DNA from: Corythoichthys intestinalis
Lineage: Eukaryota; Chordata; Actinopteri; Syngnathiformes; Syngnathidae
Assembly: GCF_030265065.1 (NCBI RefSeq)
Contig: NC_080415.1
Span: forward strand, 38,854,001-38,918,000
DNA: 64,000 nt
Direction of reading: 5' to 3'
Positions 12,501 through 22,686 of the stretch are shown here, one piece after another (the first letter of the stretch is position 1; each line of letters opens with the position of its first letter). The translations under genes were made by a program, and so were the position numbers. The notes under the pieces were generated by a model. It was given only the letters and a program-made list of their open reading frames with translations, was not told the origin of the DNA and ran no database searches.

Positions 12501-13087
12501 GGTCACTTGATTTTCCTTTCTCAAAGTAAATAGTTCCATTCTGCATCATGTGACCTAAGCTCACATCCTAAAATAATAGTGATTCATACTTCTGACAGCT
12601 TTAAATAGCAATTAGTCACTACGTTCTATTAAGATAACCAAGTTCAATCCAGTTGCGCTCCATTAAAGGCCTTTAAAATGCATATTATTCACATGTATAT
12701 TTTTTATCAGAATACCATATTGTTACCCGTAGTATTCTATGAACATTCCCATGTGTCTCTGACGTATTCAATATCAATATGTAGTTATCCATAGTTATAA
12801 TTCAGAATGGAAATACTGTACACCATAAACATTATGATAATCACTACCAATGAAAATACAAATTGTTCATTTATAAGGAATGAACTAAAAACAGGCCAAC
12901 TGGTGACCATATTTGGACAAAGCAAAATAAATCCAATTATGAAAGAATCAAAAGTGATCATAAATATGCCACTGTTTATTGAATAAACACTGACTTTACA
13001 GTCTACACTGAATACATCATTACTTACCTGCTGAGGTGTTTGAAGTAGATGGCCCGCTGAGCTGGTGGTCTCTCCTTGAGTTGACAT
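953..13087 (-). CDS. unc13d: Munc13-4 (protein unc-13 homolog D), N-terminal exons
   Basis: Ten coding exons on the minus strand: 13087-13028, 8312-8286, 8210-8154, 6423-6367, 6232-6125, 6059-6000, 5881-5815, 1376-1196, 1130-1086 and 1024-953. All have GT-AG junctions and keep one frame (about 244 residues), starting [10 protein letters not shown]. An upstream in-frame TTG is not a likely start. The KIRHRR motif, the helical stretch [18 protein letters not shown] and the entry into C2A ([20 protein letters not shown], then LSDPYCLL) parallel human UNC13D. C2A continues with [26 protein letters not shown] and WDKDEE. Asp residues in GKD, SDP and WDKD match C2 calcium-ligand positions. The family tethers and primes secretory granules with Rab27 and SNAREs in haematopoietic cells. 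The MUN domain and C2B lie beyond the left edge. Introns are swollen by transposons. The next gene, wbp2, is the usual vertebrate neighbour. Confidence 0.93.
1685..3282 (+). mobile_element. Tc1-like element (family B), copy 1, full length
   Basis: A 1.6-kb element flanked by TA on both sides. The left TIR starts CAGTGCCTTGCAAAAGTATT and the right TIR ends with its complement at 3282. The TIRs are long: sequence such as AAGAATCAACAACAAGTGGG recurs inverted near the right end. It carries one nearly complete transposase relic on the plus strand. It lies inside an older MITE within a unc13d intron. A second copy lies at 10337-11943. Confidence 0.93.
2067..3063 (+). pseudogene. Tc1 transposase, family B copy 1 (frameshifted)
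   Basis: This is a cut-and-paste transposase gene of about 330 residues. The start [20 protein letters not shown] leads into a paired-like helix-turn-helix ([15 protein letters not shown]), a GRPSKLS hook, a second HTH, the first catalytic Asp ([11 protein letters not shown]), the [10 protein letters not shown] block, then QQDNDPKHK and PDLNPIENL for the second Asp and Glu of the DDE triad. It ends VGATKY. Near position 2690 the reading frame jumps, so the N-terminal 236-residue part and the C-terminal part are in different frames. The second copy at 10728-11724 has the same jump, so the lesion predates both insertions. Probably inactive. Confidence 0.9.
3473..3562. repeat. (TTGA)n microsatellite
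   Basis: About 22 uninterrupted copies of a TTGA/ATTG tetranucleotide, in a unc13d intron. Just downstream (about 3665-3715) is a decayed phrase related to the GCTCCAGCACCCC core of a common teleost interspersed repeat. Confidence 0.95.
3815..5690. mobile_element. TA-flanked MITE (CCGTATTTTCCG family), copy 2, split by a Tc1 insertion
   Basis: The left end ACCGTATTTTCCGCACTA (3815-3832) and the right part from 5411 (TATAAGGCGCAGCGC through CAGAAAATACC near 5690) belong to the same MITE as 1464-3317. They are separated by a family-A Tc1 element at 3833-5410. Insertion was again into the TA of the CACTATAAGG motif near the MITE end. Confidence 0.7.
3833..5410 (-). mobile_element. Tc1-like element (family A), near full length, transposase decayed
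   Basis: Terminal sequences TGGTATGAAAAAGTATCTGA and its inverted partner ending at 5410 are flanked by TA. Inner TIR sequence (AAACCACCCAAACATTTATA) repeats inverted near 5270. The minus strand carries broken transposase pieces: an N-terminal HTH part at about 4984-4793 ([19 protein letters not shown]), a middle block at 4911-4498 and a C-terminal block at 4343-4116 ([15 protein letters not shown], then [13 protein letters not shown]). At least three frame breaks; inactive. In a unc13d intron. Confidence 0.9.
6467..8104 (+). mobile_element. CATAGACTT-TIR element, copy 1, carrying a CCACATGG array
   Basis: The ends CATAGACTT (6467) and AAGTCTATG (to 8104) are inverted repeats. The left portion (AGGGGGCTGCCCAT, then CATACAAACAGGAAGGATTG) matches copies at 9252-12204 and, inverted, at 43617-44745. 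The right part contains the family phrase GCATTTATTCACGA. The middle, 6980-7940, is replaced by or expanded into an unusual repeat array listed separately. No coding capacity is seen. It lies in the unc13d intron between coding exons 3 and 4. Confidence 0.6.
6980..7940. repeat. Array of pseudo-palindromic TTTTGCCACATGGCAAAA motifs
   Basis: About 0.95 kb built from variants of TGCCACATGGCAAAA separated by A-runs, alternating with AAAATCCATTTTGCCA. Each core is a near-perfect inverted repeat (TGCCAcaTGGCA) holding a CACATG E-box hexamer. Dozens of copies occur with irregular spacing, unlike a simple head-to-tail satellite. The apparent ORFs here (strings like CHMAKK) are by-products of the repeat. 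No function is assigned. Confidence 0.85.
8369..9030. repeat. Interspersed repeat with ATGATCCCTCGTTTTTAGCGG end
   Basis: The left end (AATGATCCCTCGTTTTTAGC, 8372 on) and right end (GCGAAGTAGCAAGGGACTCT, to about 9030) are imperfect inverted repeats. Related pieces are at 15700-15832 (GCGAAGTAGCGATGGATCAC) and 50744-51195 (AATCCCTAGTTTTTCGCGG). It contains a poly-C/poly-T run at 8418-8445. Non-coding, in unc13d intron 1. Confidence 0.6.
10337..11943 (+). mobile_element. Tc1-like element (family B), copy 2, full length
   Basis: 1607 bp flanked by TA dinucleotides, with the same TIRs as copy 1 at 1685-3282. By eye the two copies differ at few positions, so they are recent relatives. It is inserted in the tandem-repeat region of a CATAGACTT element. 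Confidence 0.93.
10728..11724 (+). pseudogene. Tc1 transposase, family B copy 2 (frameshift and one stop)
   Basis: Same layout as the relic at 2067-3063: HTH domain ([15 protein letters not shown]), GRPSKLS, first Asp in [16 protein letters not shown], then the C-terminal block with DNDPKHK and [10 protein letters not shown]. It shares the frame jump near the KIDG motif (about position 11345) with copy 1. In addition the codon before DNDPKH reads TAG where copy 1 reads CAG. It ends GGATKY. Inactive. Confidence 0.9.
12300..12520 (-). repeat. GC-rich interspersed repeat (GCCGGATTGCCGG), copy 1
   Basis: GC-rich phrases (TTCTGGCCGGATTGCCGG, GTGCCAGCGCGGTGCCC) followed by GATGAGTTCATTTTGGGTCAC recur in inverted form at 21480-21715 and in part at 19390-19540 (in those, CACCTTAGT..TTAACCCCTTGTACTGACTCC). 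A moderately repeated non-coding element. The short ORFs here are not conserved. Confidence 0.55.
12530..13020. other. Unc13d intron 1, nothing recognised
   Basis: AT-rich sequence with no exon, TIR or recurring motif that I can identify. The only long frame on the minus strand simply continues coding exon 1 past its GTAAGT donor. Confidence 0.5.
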
Positions 13088-13354
13088 GCTGGCTGAGAAA
13101 CGACGCACGAGCAAGGCTTTCAACCAAACTTAACACACAGGAAGTGATCATTTCCTGCAAAAATGAGGTAGCGCAGAGGAGTGTGAATATTTGCTAAATA
13201 TAAATACTACCTACATTGTAACTGCATGAGTTTCTTTATTCAAAGATGATTCTTTTTTTCTACTAATGTAAAGCAGGGCACGTTCACAATGTATCCATAA
13301 ACGGGCGCCTACGCAAGCATTCTTATTAAGCGTGGCGAGGGGACTACGGATGTA

Positions 13355-15696
13355 CAGTGGTATGAAAAAGTGTCTGAAGCTATTGGAATTTCTCACATTT
13401 CTGCATAAAATCACCATCAAATGTGATCTGATCTTTGTCATAATCACACAGATGAAAAAACAGTGTCTGCTTTAAGTAAAACCACCCAAACATTTACAGG
13501 GTTTCATATTCTAATAAGGATATTATGCAAACAATGACAGAAGGGGTAAAAATAAGTCAGTGAACCATCACATTTAATATTTTGTGGCTCCCCCTTTGGC
13601 AGCAATAACTTCAACCAGACGCTTCCTGTAGCTGCAGATCAGTCTGGCACATCAATCAGGACTAATCTTGGCCCATTGTTCTCTACAAAATTGCTGTAGT
13701 TCAGTCAGAGTCCTGGGATGTCTGGCTTGAATCACTGTCTTTAGGTCATGCCACAGCATCTCAATGGGGTTCAGGTCTGAATTTTGACTTGGCCACTCCA
13801 GAACATGTATTTTGTTCTTCTGAAACCAGCATCCATCCGCTTTTTAGCTTCAACTGTCTGACAGACGAACTCCGGTTTTCCTGCAAAACATTTGAATACA
13901 TTCTACCATTAATGATTGCAAGTTGTCCAGGCCCTGAGGGAGCAAAACAGCCCCAAATCATGATGCTCCCTCCACCATGCTTCACAGTGGGGATGAGGTG
14001 TTGATGTTGGTGAGCTGTTCCGTTTTTCCTCCACACATGATGATGTGTGTCACTCCCAAACAATTCGACTTTGGTTTCATCAGTCCACAAAATAACTTCT
14101 GTGGAGTGTCCGAGTGCCCTAACCCTTTGGAATTTCTCAAATTTCTGCATAAAATCTCCATCAAATGTGATCTGATCTTTGTCAAAATCACACAGATGAA
14201 AAAACAGTCTGCTTTAACTAAAACCACCCAAACATTTATAGCTTTTAATATTTTAATGAGGATAGTATGCAAAGAATGACAGAACGGGAGAACATAGGTA
14301 CGTGAACCATCACATTTAATATTTTGGGGCCTTCCCTTTGGCAGCAATAACTTCAACCAGACAGAGATCAGTCTGGCACATCAATCAATACTTATCTTGG
14401 CCCATTCTTCTGTACAAAATTGCTGTAGTTCAGTCAGATTCCTGGGATGTCTGGCTTGAATCGCTGTCTTTAGGTCATGCCACAGCATCTCAATGGGGTT
14501 GAAGTCTGAATTTTGACTTGGCCACTCCAGAACGTGTATTTTGTTCTTCTGAAACCATTCTGAAGTTGATTTACTTCTGTGTTTTGGATCATTGTCTTGT
14601 TGCAGCATCCATCCGCTTTTTAGCTTCAACTGTCTGACAGACGAACTCCGGTTTTCCTGCAAAACATTTGAATACATTCTTCCATTAATGATTGCAAGTT
14701 GTCCAGGCCTTGAGGGAGCATAACAGCCCCAAATGATGATGCTCCCTCCACCATGCTTCACAGTGGGGATGAGGTGTTGATGTTGGTGAGCTGTTCCATT
14801 TTTCCTCAACACATGACGTTGTGTGTCACTCCCAAACAATTCGACTTTGGTTTCATCAGTCCACAAAATAACTTCTGTGGAGTGTCCAAGTGCCTTTTTG
14901 CGAACATTAAACAAGCAACAATGGTTTTTTTTCAGACAACAGTGGCTTCCTCCGTAGAATCCTCCCATGAACACCATTCTTGGCCATAGTTTTACATATA
15001 GTTGATGTGTGCACAGAGATATTGGACTGTGCCAGTGATTTCTGTAAGTCTTTAGCAGACACTTGAGGGTTCTTTTTTACCTCTCTGAGTATTATGTGCT
15101 GAACTCTCGGCGTCATCTTTGGTGGACTGCCACTCCTTGGGAGAGAAGCAACAGTGCCAAACTCTCTCCATTTGTAGACAACTTCTCTGACTGCTGATTG
15201 ATGAACATCCAGACTTTTAGAGATGGTTTTGTATCCTTTCCCAACTTTATACAAATCAACAATCCTTGATCACAGGTCTTCAGATAGCTCTTTTGACCAA
15301 GTAATGATGCAAATCAGACAATGCGTCTCATCAAGACATTTCTTACCAGGTGTGTGTTTTATAGTAGGCAGGGCAGCTATAAACCACTCAACAGTTATTA
15401 GGCTCACACCCGACTTAAAATGTTTGGTAAAAATTGGTTTCAATTGCTCTTTAAGTCTCCTTAGGGAGAAGGTTCACTTACTTATTTTTCCCCTTTCTGT
15501 CATTATTTGCATGCTATCCTGATTAGAATATGAATGTTATAAATATAAATATTTGTAATATAAATGTTTGGGTGGTTTTAGTTAAAGCAGACTGTTTTTT
15601 CATCTGTGTGATTTTGACAAAGATCAGATCACATTTGATAGTGATTCTATGCAGAAAAATGAGAAATTCCAAAAGGTTTACTTTTTCCTACCACTG
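13355..15696 (-). mobile_element. Composite of two family-A Tc1 copies
   Basis: The outer ends are intact family-A TIRs (CAGTGGTATGAAAAAGTGTC at 13355; closing CCACTG at 15696, TA on both sides). At about 14118 the first copy stops in mid-transposase and a second copy begins a short way inside its left TIR (CCCTTTGGAATTTCTCAAAT), running on to the right end. Minus-strand transposase pieces are visible. In the second copy an N-terminal HTH block is at 15254-14907 ([20 protein letters not shown]) and a C-terminal block at 14977-14381 contains [22 protein letters not shown] and NPIEMLWHDLK. The first copy keeps 14150-13761. All frames are broken. It lies between unc13d and wbp2. Confidence 0.85.
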
Positions 15697-15699
15697 TAC

Positions 15700-15832
15700 G
15701 TAGATCTAAATAAAGTGTACATAAACACGTTTTTGGAACTCATATATAATAATATGCCCTTAAAAGAACAAAAAGTCCACGATGCACTGAGGCCGTGACA
15801 GCTGAGTTGCGAAGTAGCGATGGATCACTGTA
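15700..15832. repeat. Fragment of the GATCCCTCG repeat
   Basis: Ends with GCGAAGTAGCGATGGATCACTGTA, the right terminus of the family seen at 8369-9030. Truncated on the left by the neighbouring Tc1 element. From 15833 to about 16060 nothing further is recognised. Confidence 0.5.
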
Positions 15833-16063
15833 TTATCATCAGTTTACCACTTTTATTTTTTATTGCTAATTAGTCATATTGATTTGAGTAGTAGATCTAT
15901 TTCTGACTGAAAACATGCAAAGATTGGAGGTTTCTTAGAGAACCTTTGTGAAAAAAACACTTAAAGTATAAAGTATTATAAAATTGATTAAATATTCAAA
16001 ACTATTATCACTGAGGTAAGTGTAGTAACATTTTGAGAATACATTTTTTTAATTGAATAATAT

Positions 16064-16110
16064 ACATACATACATACGTATATACATACATACATAGATA
16101 CATACATACA
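16064..16110. repeat. (ATAC)n microsatellite
   Basis: Imperfect run of ATAC/ATAG tetranucleotides in an AT-rich intergenic stretch. Confidence 0.9.
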
Positions 16111-16249
16111 AATAACAGCAATACAGAAAAAACAGTTCACCTAGAATAAACCCTTATCAACATGATTTCCTCTTACATAGTAAGACATACAAAAGTAAAA
16201 TAAATAACAAAAAATAAACAAATTATAAAAGAAAAAACATAAAAAGCAC

Positions 16250-17030
16250 GTTACATACTAAACAATTTTGCATAGGCTTTCAGAACAGACTTGCATTTAT
16301 CGTTTTGTGTCATATTAAGTGATGTGAAATATGATTCAATTTCAACCCAAAAAAATTTAAAATTTGGATTTACGTTTTGAAATTTAGATTTATGAACATG
16401 ATATTGCCCCAGCAGTATATAAAGATTTAATAATTTTAAGAATATGTATTTTATTTTATTTTTAATTAACAACAACAACAACATGACAGAAGAAACAACA
16501 ATACAAACATAAAAATAGAAGATTAATCAATAAAACAAACCAAAAAAAAAAAAAAAAAAGAATACAAACACAAATATGCCAGGGGGTATAAACATTCCAA
16601 ACGTTGCACATCAGAGAGAGGGGAAAAAAACTATGAATAATACTTTAATCATTTATTCACAAAAACGTTGTAGCTTTTCACAAATATCAATTATTTTTTT
16701 CCGCTTTCCTATTCTTTGTCTTTTTTAACAGCTTTATGCAGCATACCGTTTCAACTTAAATCGTCCAAAAAAAAAAAAAAAAAAAAAAAACATTTTCCCA
16801 AAAACATGAAAATGTGGTCTTTGACTAGCATATTATACACTGTGAATGTGAAATTTTGCCAATATTAAACTAAGATTTACAACAAATCTTTTATCCATTT
16901 CTGGTTCTTCAACGTTGGATAGACCAAACAAAATATGTCCAAAAACAATTTTCAATGATGGCACAACTTTGGAATTAATACAATTCTTCAGGTCAACCCA
17001 AAAGATGCGGGAGTAACAAAATGAGTAGAT
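16250..17030 (-). mobile_element. Two L1-type LINE ORF2 3' fragments
   Basis: The minus-strand frame at 17010-16833 reads FWVDLKNCINSKVVPSLK, then ILFGLSN and NLSLILAKFHIH. The frame at 16484-16251 reads LLGQYHVHKSKFQNVNPNF, then FFWVEIESYF. Both match what I know of the C-terminal tail of L1-like reverse-transcriptase proteins (an LFG motif, then AKFxIHKCKF and an F-x-x-E-x-x-x-Y-F tail). The two overlap in the AKFHIH/GQYHVHK region, so they are probably two insertions or a duplication. Between them are A-runs and AT-rich sequence. Dead fragments, upstream of wbp2. Confidence 0.55.
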
Positions 17031-17039
17031 TAATAATAA

Positions 17040-17256
17040 AACTATATTGAGTGTGACGTAGTTATGACGCGACGGTCGTGTGGGCGTTTCTCTCGATTGC
17101 TGCTGCAAGCGCAGGTGCAGCACTGAAGTTAGCCGCGTAAACATCATTTGAATCGTCCTTTTCCCTTCAATTTTTAATTCTCCGGGCCTGTACATTTTGA
17201 TAAATAGTAATAGACGTCAGTCGCTCTGCTGTCGGGGACTGCAGAGGCCCAGCAAC
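17040..17256 (+). promoter_or_regulatory. Putative wbp2 promoter and 5' UTR
   Basis: GC-richer, CpG-containing sequence just before the wbp2 start, with CRE-like TGACGTAG and TAGACGTCAG and no clear TATA box. It contrasts with the AT-rich LINE remnants upstream. Inferred from position and composition only. Confidence 0.45.
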
Positions 17257-20200
17257 ATGACTCTCAACCAGAACCATTCGGAGTCTGGCGGAGTCATCAT
17301 CAACAACAGTGAAAGGTAGCGAATAATATAACGCTCTCGCAAGCTAATAAACGCTATTTTTTCCCTGTATCATGACTAGAGTGACGCTTTACTTTCTAAT
17401 TTTTCTCCTAGTTTGGAACTAGTGTATTTGGAGTGACGCATTTCAGTGTCGGCTAGCTTACTTTCCTATGACCTCACTGGTTACGTCAGCATTATTGACG
17501 TTTTACTTTAAGGCTGAATGGCATTACATTTCAAAATGAACAGATAACTAGGGAAAAAATGGGCAAATTGAGTTCTTAACGGCATTGAATATCAACCGCT
17601 TAAATCCACAAATAAATTCAATGGAGATTCTTCTGGAACCCACCACCAGAATCGCTGATCCTGGATCAGATTAGTATGACCTGCCTGTAGATAGGATGTA
17701 AGCTTAATCCTTTTACAAAACTCAAAAGTAAAGTGACAATTGCACAACCCCACAATTATGTAATAATAGATCGGAATTTTAATTCACCATTTCTCAGCCT
17801 GATTTTGATGGAACTCAATTGGAATGCAATGTAAAGCTTTTAAAACTGATTGATTTTTGTCTTGTCACAAGGATGCTAATGTGGTGTTCCCGTTTTAGCG
17901 TTTTGATGAACCACGACAACGTGGAACTGATCTTTGTGGACACGGACGGTCTTCTACCCGAGGCCTTCAGAAAGAGCAAAAAGGGCAGTGTCTACCTGAC
18001 TCCTTACAGGGTGAGAGAGATGAAATGCTTCAGTTTAACCCTTTGTAGGGCACTCATTTAACTCCTTGGCTGTCACCGTCAACGCCGGACGTCCAAATGT
18101 ACAAGCTGTTGTTGTAGCCGAAGTGCAAAAACAGGTTTCATTTTTTTGTCTCGTTGCCTGAAGTCAAATCCGACTAAATCTGTCCTGTTTAAGGTCGATT
18201 CTTCGTGGTTAAAAGTTAACCAATCGGTAGCTTCCATCTTAACTTTCTAACTCGAAGAAAACAATATAAAATTCTCTTTGACACAAATTGAAATGTGTTT
18301 ATACACCATGTATGAATACGTCCGGCTTCAACTGTATGTGGATGTCACGTTTTGGGTCACACAGTGGTATGAAAAAGTATCTGAAGCTTTTGGAATTTCT
18401 CGCATTTCTGCATGAAATCACCATCAAATGTGATCGGATCTTTGGCAAAATCGCACAGATGAAAAAACAATGCCTGCTTTAACTAAAACCACCCAAAGAT
18501 TTATAGGTTTTTCATATTTTAATGAGGATAGTATTAGGGCAGCAGCTATCGATTATTTTAGTAGTCGATTAATCGATGAACTCGTTAGTTCGAATAATCG
18601 AGTAATTGGATGAGGAACATAAAAAACAAATACCTGAGCTGAGCCTCAAACGGTATGACATATATAATTAAATGAGGACCTATGTGCAACAATGATTAGG
18701 CAGAGGGTTCACTTACTTATTTTTCCCCTTTCTGTCATTGTTTGCATGCTATCCTCATTAAAATATGAAGATCTATAAATGTTTGGTTGATTTTAGTTAA
18801 AGCAGAACCTGTTTTTACATCTGTGTGATTTTGACAAAGATCAGATCAAATTTGACGGCGATTTTATGCAGAAATGTAAGAAATTCCAAAAGGTTCAGAT
18901 ACTTTTTCATACCACTGTATAGGTCACACAAGTGTTGATATTGTTTATATGATGCTAATGTAGTGTTACATTTTTGTTTAATGAGCAAAAACAGTCATTG
19001 CCCTATTAAGGGTTAATGGTGTTGTACAGATCACAATTTTTTCTCTCTTCCATTTCAGGTGATCTTTGTGGCAAAAAGTCGAGATGCCCTCAGGTCCTTT
19101 ATGTTCCCTTTCTATCTAATGAAGGGCTGTGAGATCAAGCAACCTGTACTGGGAGCAAATTACATCAAGGGGACCATCGGTGCCGAGCCCGGAGGTTGGT
19201 TCGATTTGGAATGGATGGCAAGAGTTGTTGGAAGTTAGTCATAATTCTCTCACGGTGTTTCGGCTTAGGTGGCTGGGAGGGCAGCACAGGCTTCAAGCTC
19301 ATCTTTGCAGCAGGAGGCGCCATTGAGTTTGGACAATACATGATGCAGGTGGCCACTCAGGGTGAGTGCACAACCGAACAGAAATTTTGCAGTGTTGGAA
19401 TTTAACCTTTTAGCCAGAAGCACGTCAATTCGGCTGGCGCAATTCCAGTGACCCTGGCCGGCGCAAAACCAGCAACCAGGCCAAAAGGCCAAACTTTGCG
19501 AGTTCACCTTAGTTTTAACCCCTTGTACTGACTCCATTTTAATAATAAAAAGAACATATAGCAACCACTCTCCCTGAAAGATTTCAACGCCACCAGTTAT
19601 ATTTTAGCCAATCAAGTATCTGAGCTTGTCCTGCCCACTCATCCCGCATTGTGACGCCACAGTGCTAACTAGAGGTGGGAATCTTTGGGCACCTAACGAT
19701 TCGATTACGAATCAGAGGCTCTGCTTCGATTATAAATCGATTACTGATGCACCACAAGCCCCCCCTCCCCGCTTTTAATTTTTTGTACACTCGTTCCAAA
19801 ATCAAAATTGTTCAAAAATCCCAGGCTAAACAAACAACTATTTCAGTATCAAGTTAACGGTTAAAAACAGTAAATAAAATACTCAAGTCCTCATTCTGTA
19901 TCGGCAGCTTTAAACTACATTCAATTAATTTAATGTTGTGAATCAACTGTTGTTGAAATTGCTCCCGTTATTCCAGAATTTCCCTTCTGTCAATTTTCGA
20001 TGTGAAACTTTTAAAACTGTTCCATCATTTAAAGATAGATTCAAGTCAAGATTTTGCCCTTTTTTTTTTTTTTTTTTTTTAAATAGAGTAATTAGGTTCG
20101 CTACAACAGAGCCTTCAAGAGAAGTCTACTGCTTTAAGATGGCGCCTGTTTACTAGCGCGGGAAAGTCTGTCATTTCGCATCTAGTTCTTGATATATGAT

Positions 20201-22686
20201 CCAACACGGCCGTCGTCTTTCATTTGACATCTAGTTCTAGATATATGTGATATCTACCATAGCCGTATGTTGCCGTATGTTTGTAGTAACTACCAACTGG
20301 GCGCTGTTTGTAGCGGCTGACGGCCGCAGTCAGGTATTATTGTTTTTTTTTAAAATTAATATCTAGCGGCATGAGTTGAACATGATATTTACTCTCGGTC
20401 CGTTCCTCATTGCGTCCTGAAGACCGCGCTGACTGTGTTTCATTTCCGCTTTACCTGGTATAATACAATAATCGGAATTTGGATGTTTGTGAATCGGTCT
20501 AGAATCTTCCACGGCCGAATCGTGAATAATCTAAGAATCGGAAATTTCGCACGCCTCTAATGCTAACTAATGTCAATGCATGTTTGCTTTGTGTCTGTCA
20601 GCTTCCAGAGGTCAGCCATTCAGTCCTGCCTTTGGAGGATGCCCTTTCATGGCTAACGGGGCCTACGCTTTCCCCCCTCCCCCTTCTAACGGGGCATATC
20701 CCGCCGGACCTCCTCCGGGTTACGCCTACCCTGACGAACCTCCTCCAGGTAGCTTGTACAAGAAAATATGGGTGTGTTTCCTCTAATCTGCTCTATTTTG
20801 AACGCACATATAGGCGGCTTTTACACCAACCCTCCCGCATTTGATAACGCCGTAGCCTACATGGCTCCGCCTCCGTATTCATCTGCTCTGGGTCAGCAGC
20901 CCCCGCATAACCCTGAGGCCCCATCTTCAGCTGCTGGTGAGTGTGTCCGCTGGAAAAACGGAGTGCTTCGATTTCATCAAGCGCTACAAATTTTTTCATT
21001 TTTAGCCGAAGCTAAAGCAGCTGAAGCAGCAGCCAGTGCCGCTAGCTCTTCCACACTACCGCCTACTCATGTGTACTTACCAGAGGTAAGTGTCTGAACA
21101 GTGTTGTTTTTGGCAGCCGTTTTAATCACCATTTTAGTCTTAGAGACGATATTACTTACTAGTCTTAGTTATATTTTAGTCATTACAAAATGTGTTTGTC
21201 TTCGTGTAGTTTTTTGTTGACGTTTACTAGAAATGTTTTTGTCTGTCAAAAAAAAAAAAAAAAATACTCCAAAAATAAATAAAGGTTTCCAATTATTTAG
21301 AATGAACAGTGACAGACGAGCACTTATTGTAGGATCTACAAGGACAACACCAACTTCATGATTATGCACACTCCTCAGGAAAACAGTACATTATTTTCAA
21401 TTAATTGTAGCCACCTGGACACCACGATCTGTATGTAAAAAAAAATAAAATAAAAAATTGAGGGTTTAGAGGACCGTTAGCATTAGCCTTCTTCAACAGG
21501 AAGTGACCCAAAATGAACTCGTTGCCCGCCAATCCAATTCATTTAAATTGGCTGTTGAAGGAATTTGACATTTTAGCCAAATTGCCAGAATCACGCCAGC
21601 CGAACCGCCGGACCCGCGCTGGCGCAGTTCCAACGACAGATCTGACAACCCGGCCAAAAGACCAAACTCCGCGCATTCACCTTAGTCTTAACCCCTTGTA
21701 CTGACTCCATTTTGAAAGCTGGTAAAAGGCTTGGAAACACAAGTTGACAATTTATTCTGAGTCAACAGCAATCATACAGCACAGAGGGACCCAGGTCACC
21801 ATATCACAAGTAGGGCTGTCAAAATGATCGCGTTAACGGGCAGTAGTTAATTTTTTAAATTAATCACGTTAAAGTATTTGACGCAATTAACGCACATGCC
21901 CCGCTCAAACAGATTAAAATGACAGCACAGTGCAATGTCAACTTGTTACTTGTGTTTTTTGGAGTTTTGTCGCCCTCTGCTGGCGCTTGGGTGCAACTGA
22001 TTTTATGGGCTTAAGCACCCATGAGCTTTGTGTAATTATTGACATCAACAATGATGGGCTACTAGTTTATTTTTTGATTGAAAATTCAACAAATTTTATC
22101 AAAACGAAAACATTAGGAGGGGTTTTAATATAAAATGTCTATAACTTGTACTAACATTTATCTTTTAAGAAGTCTTTCTATCCATGGGTCGCTTTAACAC
22201 AATGTTAATAATTTTAATGCCATCTTGTGCTATTTATTTTATATTTGGTTTGTTAGAGTAATATAAACAGTCAAACAGTAAATACGAGAAACGATACTAT
22301 TCCCTGTTTGATTATATTAAGTGTGTTAGAATAATGCAAACAGTTAGACGGTGCCTACGAGAAAAGTTTCTATCTCCTTCACTGTGAATGCTCATCTTTT
22401 AGTGCCACTGACGACGAATGAAGTCCAAATAAATTAGACGTCTAGCGGCGTCAATGGCAGCCAATAAGTTAAAAGGGAAAATGCAAAAATATCCTCTATT
22501 ACTGTCAAGTGCGAAATCAAATTTACCCCATGACAACTCATTACTGTTGACAAAAAAATATATACTTTTCCGATCAAATATTGTATCTGTATACAACCTT
22601 TCCCATTGATAACTACTTTTTATTTGTATTTGTTGTAGGACAAGCCTCCCCCCTACTCTCCTCCAGAAGACAAGAAGAACCAGTAG
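17257..22686 (+). CDS. wbp2: WW domain-binding protein 2 (GRAM domain coactivator)
   Basis: Eight coding exons: 17257-17315, 17899-18010, 19059-19194, 19269-19361, 20602-20748, 20814-20936, 21006-21085 and 22639-22686. They give a 265-residue protein, close to human WBP2 (261 by memory). The start [17 protein letters not shown] leads into a GRAM/PH-like domain ([67 protein letters not shown]; residues 1 to about 130). The tail is rich in Pro, Gly, Tyr and Ala, with three PPxY motifs at about residues 171-174 (PPGY), 201-204 and 253-256 (both PPPY), plus an [13 protein letters not shown] helix. The family binds WW domains of YAP, TAZ, Nedd4 and WWOX and coactivates steroid-receptor transcription. 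The likely poly(A) signal AATAAA is at 23324. Introns carry Tc1, hAT and GC-rich repeats. Confidence 0.97.
18362..18917. mobile_element. Internally deleted Tc1 family-A element with nested hAT-like piece
   Basis: Left TIR CAGTGGTATGAAAAAGTATC and right TIR ending TACCACTG at 18917, with the transposase gone. Between the termini (about 18535-18670) sits a foreign piece with AGCAGCTATCGATTA and TAGTTCGAATAATCGAGTAA, which matches the right end of the hAT-type element at 40972-41519. It lies in wbp2 intron 2. Confidence 0.75.
19390..19560 (+). repeat. GC-rich interspersed repeat, copy 2 (partial)
   Basis: Phrases CGGCTGGCGCAATTCCAGTG and TTAACCCCTTGTACTGACTC match the element at 21480-21715. 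In wbp2 intron 4. Confidence 0.55.
19670..20559 (-). mobile_element. hAT-type non-autonomous element (TAGAGGTG family), copy 1
   Basis: Begins TAGAGGTGGGAATCTTTGGG and ends GCACGCCTCTA, flanked by GTGCTAAC/ATGCTAAC (7 of 8 bases, an 8-bp target duplication). The same family is at 33847-34784 and 37741-38667 in the other orientation. Shared internal phrases include CCGAATCGTGAATAAT and ATTGCTCCCGTTATTCC. No transposase. In wbp2 intron 4. Confidence 0.8.
21480..21715 (+). repeat. GC-rich interspersed repeat, copy 3
   Basis: Contains AAGTGACCCAAAATGAACTC, CGCGCTGGCGCAGTTCCAAC and CCTTGTACTGACTCCATTTT. It is the inverted partner of 12300-12520. In wbp2 intron 7. Confidence 0.55.
21811..22345 (+). 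mobile_element. hAT-type element (TAGGGCTGTC family), truncated
   Basis: Starts TAGGGCTGTCAAAATGATCG with GCGTTAACGGGC, like the intact copy at 55543-56525. It continues through CCGCCCTCTGCTGGCGCTTG-type sequence and AAGTCTTTCTATCCATGG, then diverges into TTAGAGTAATATAAACAGTC. The right TIR is not seen. In wbp2 intron 7. Confidence 0.65.

Noticed and set aside
12785-13123. Single 112-residue minus frame as a gene
   Set aside because: Only 13087-13028 is coding (unc13d exon 1). The frame continues past a clear GTAAGT donor into intron and begins upstream at a TTG.
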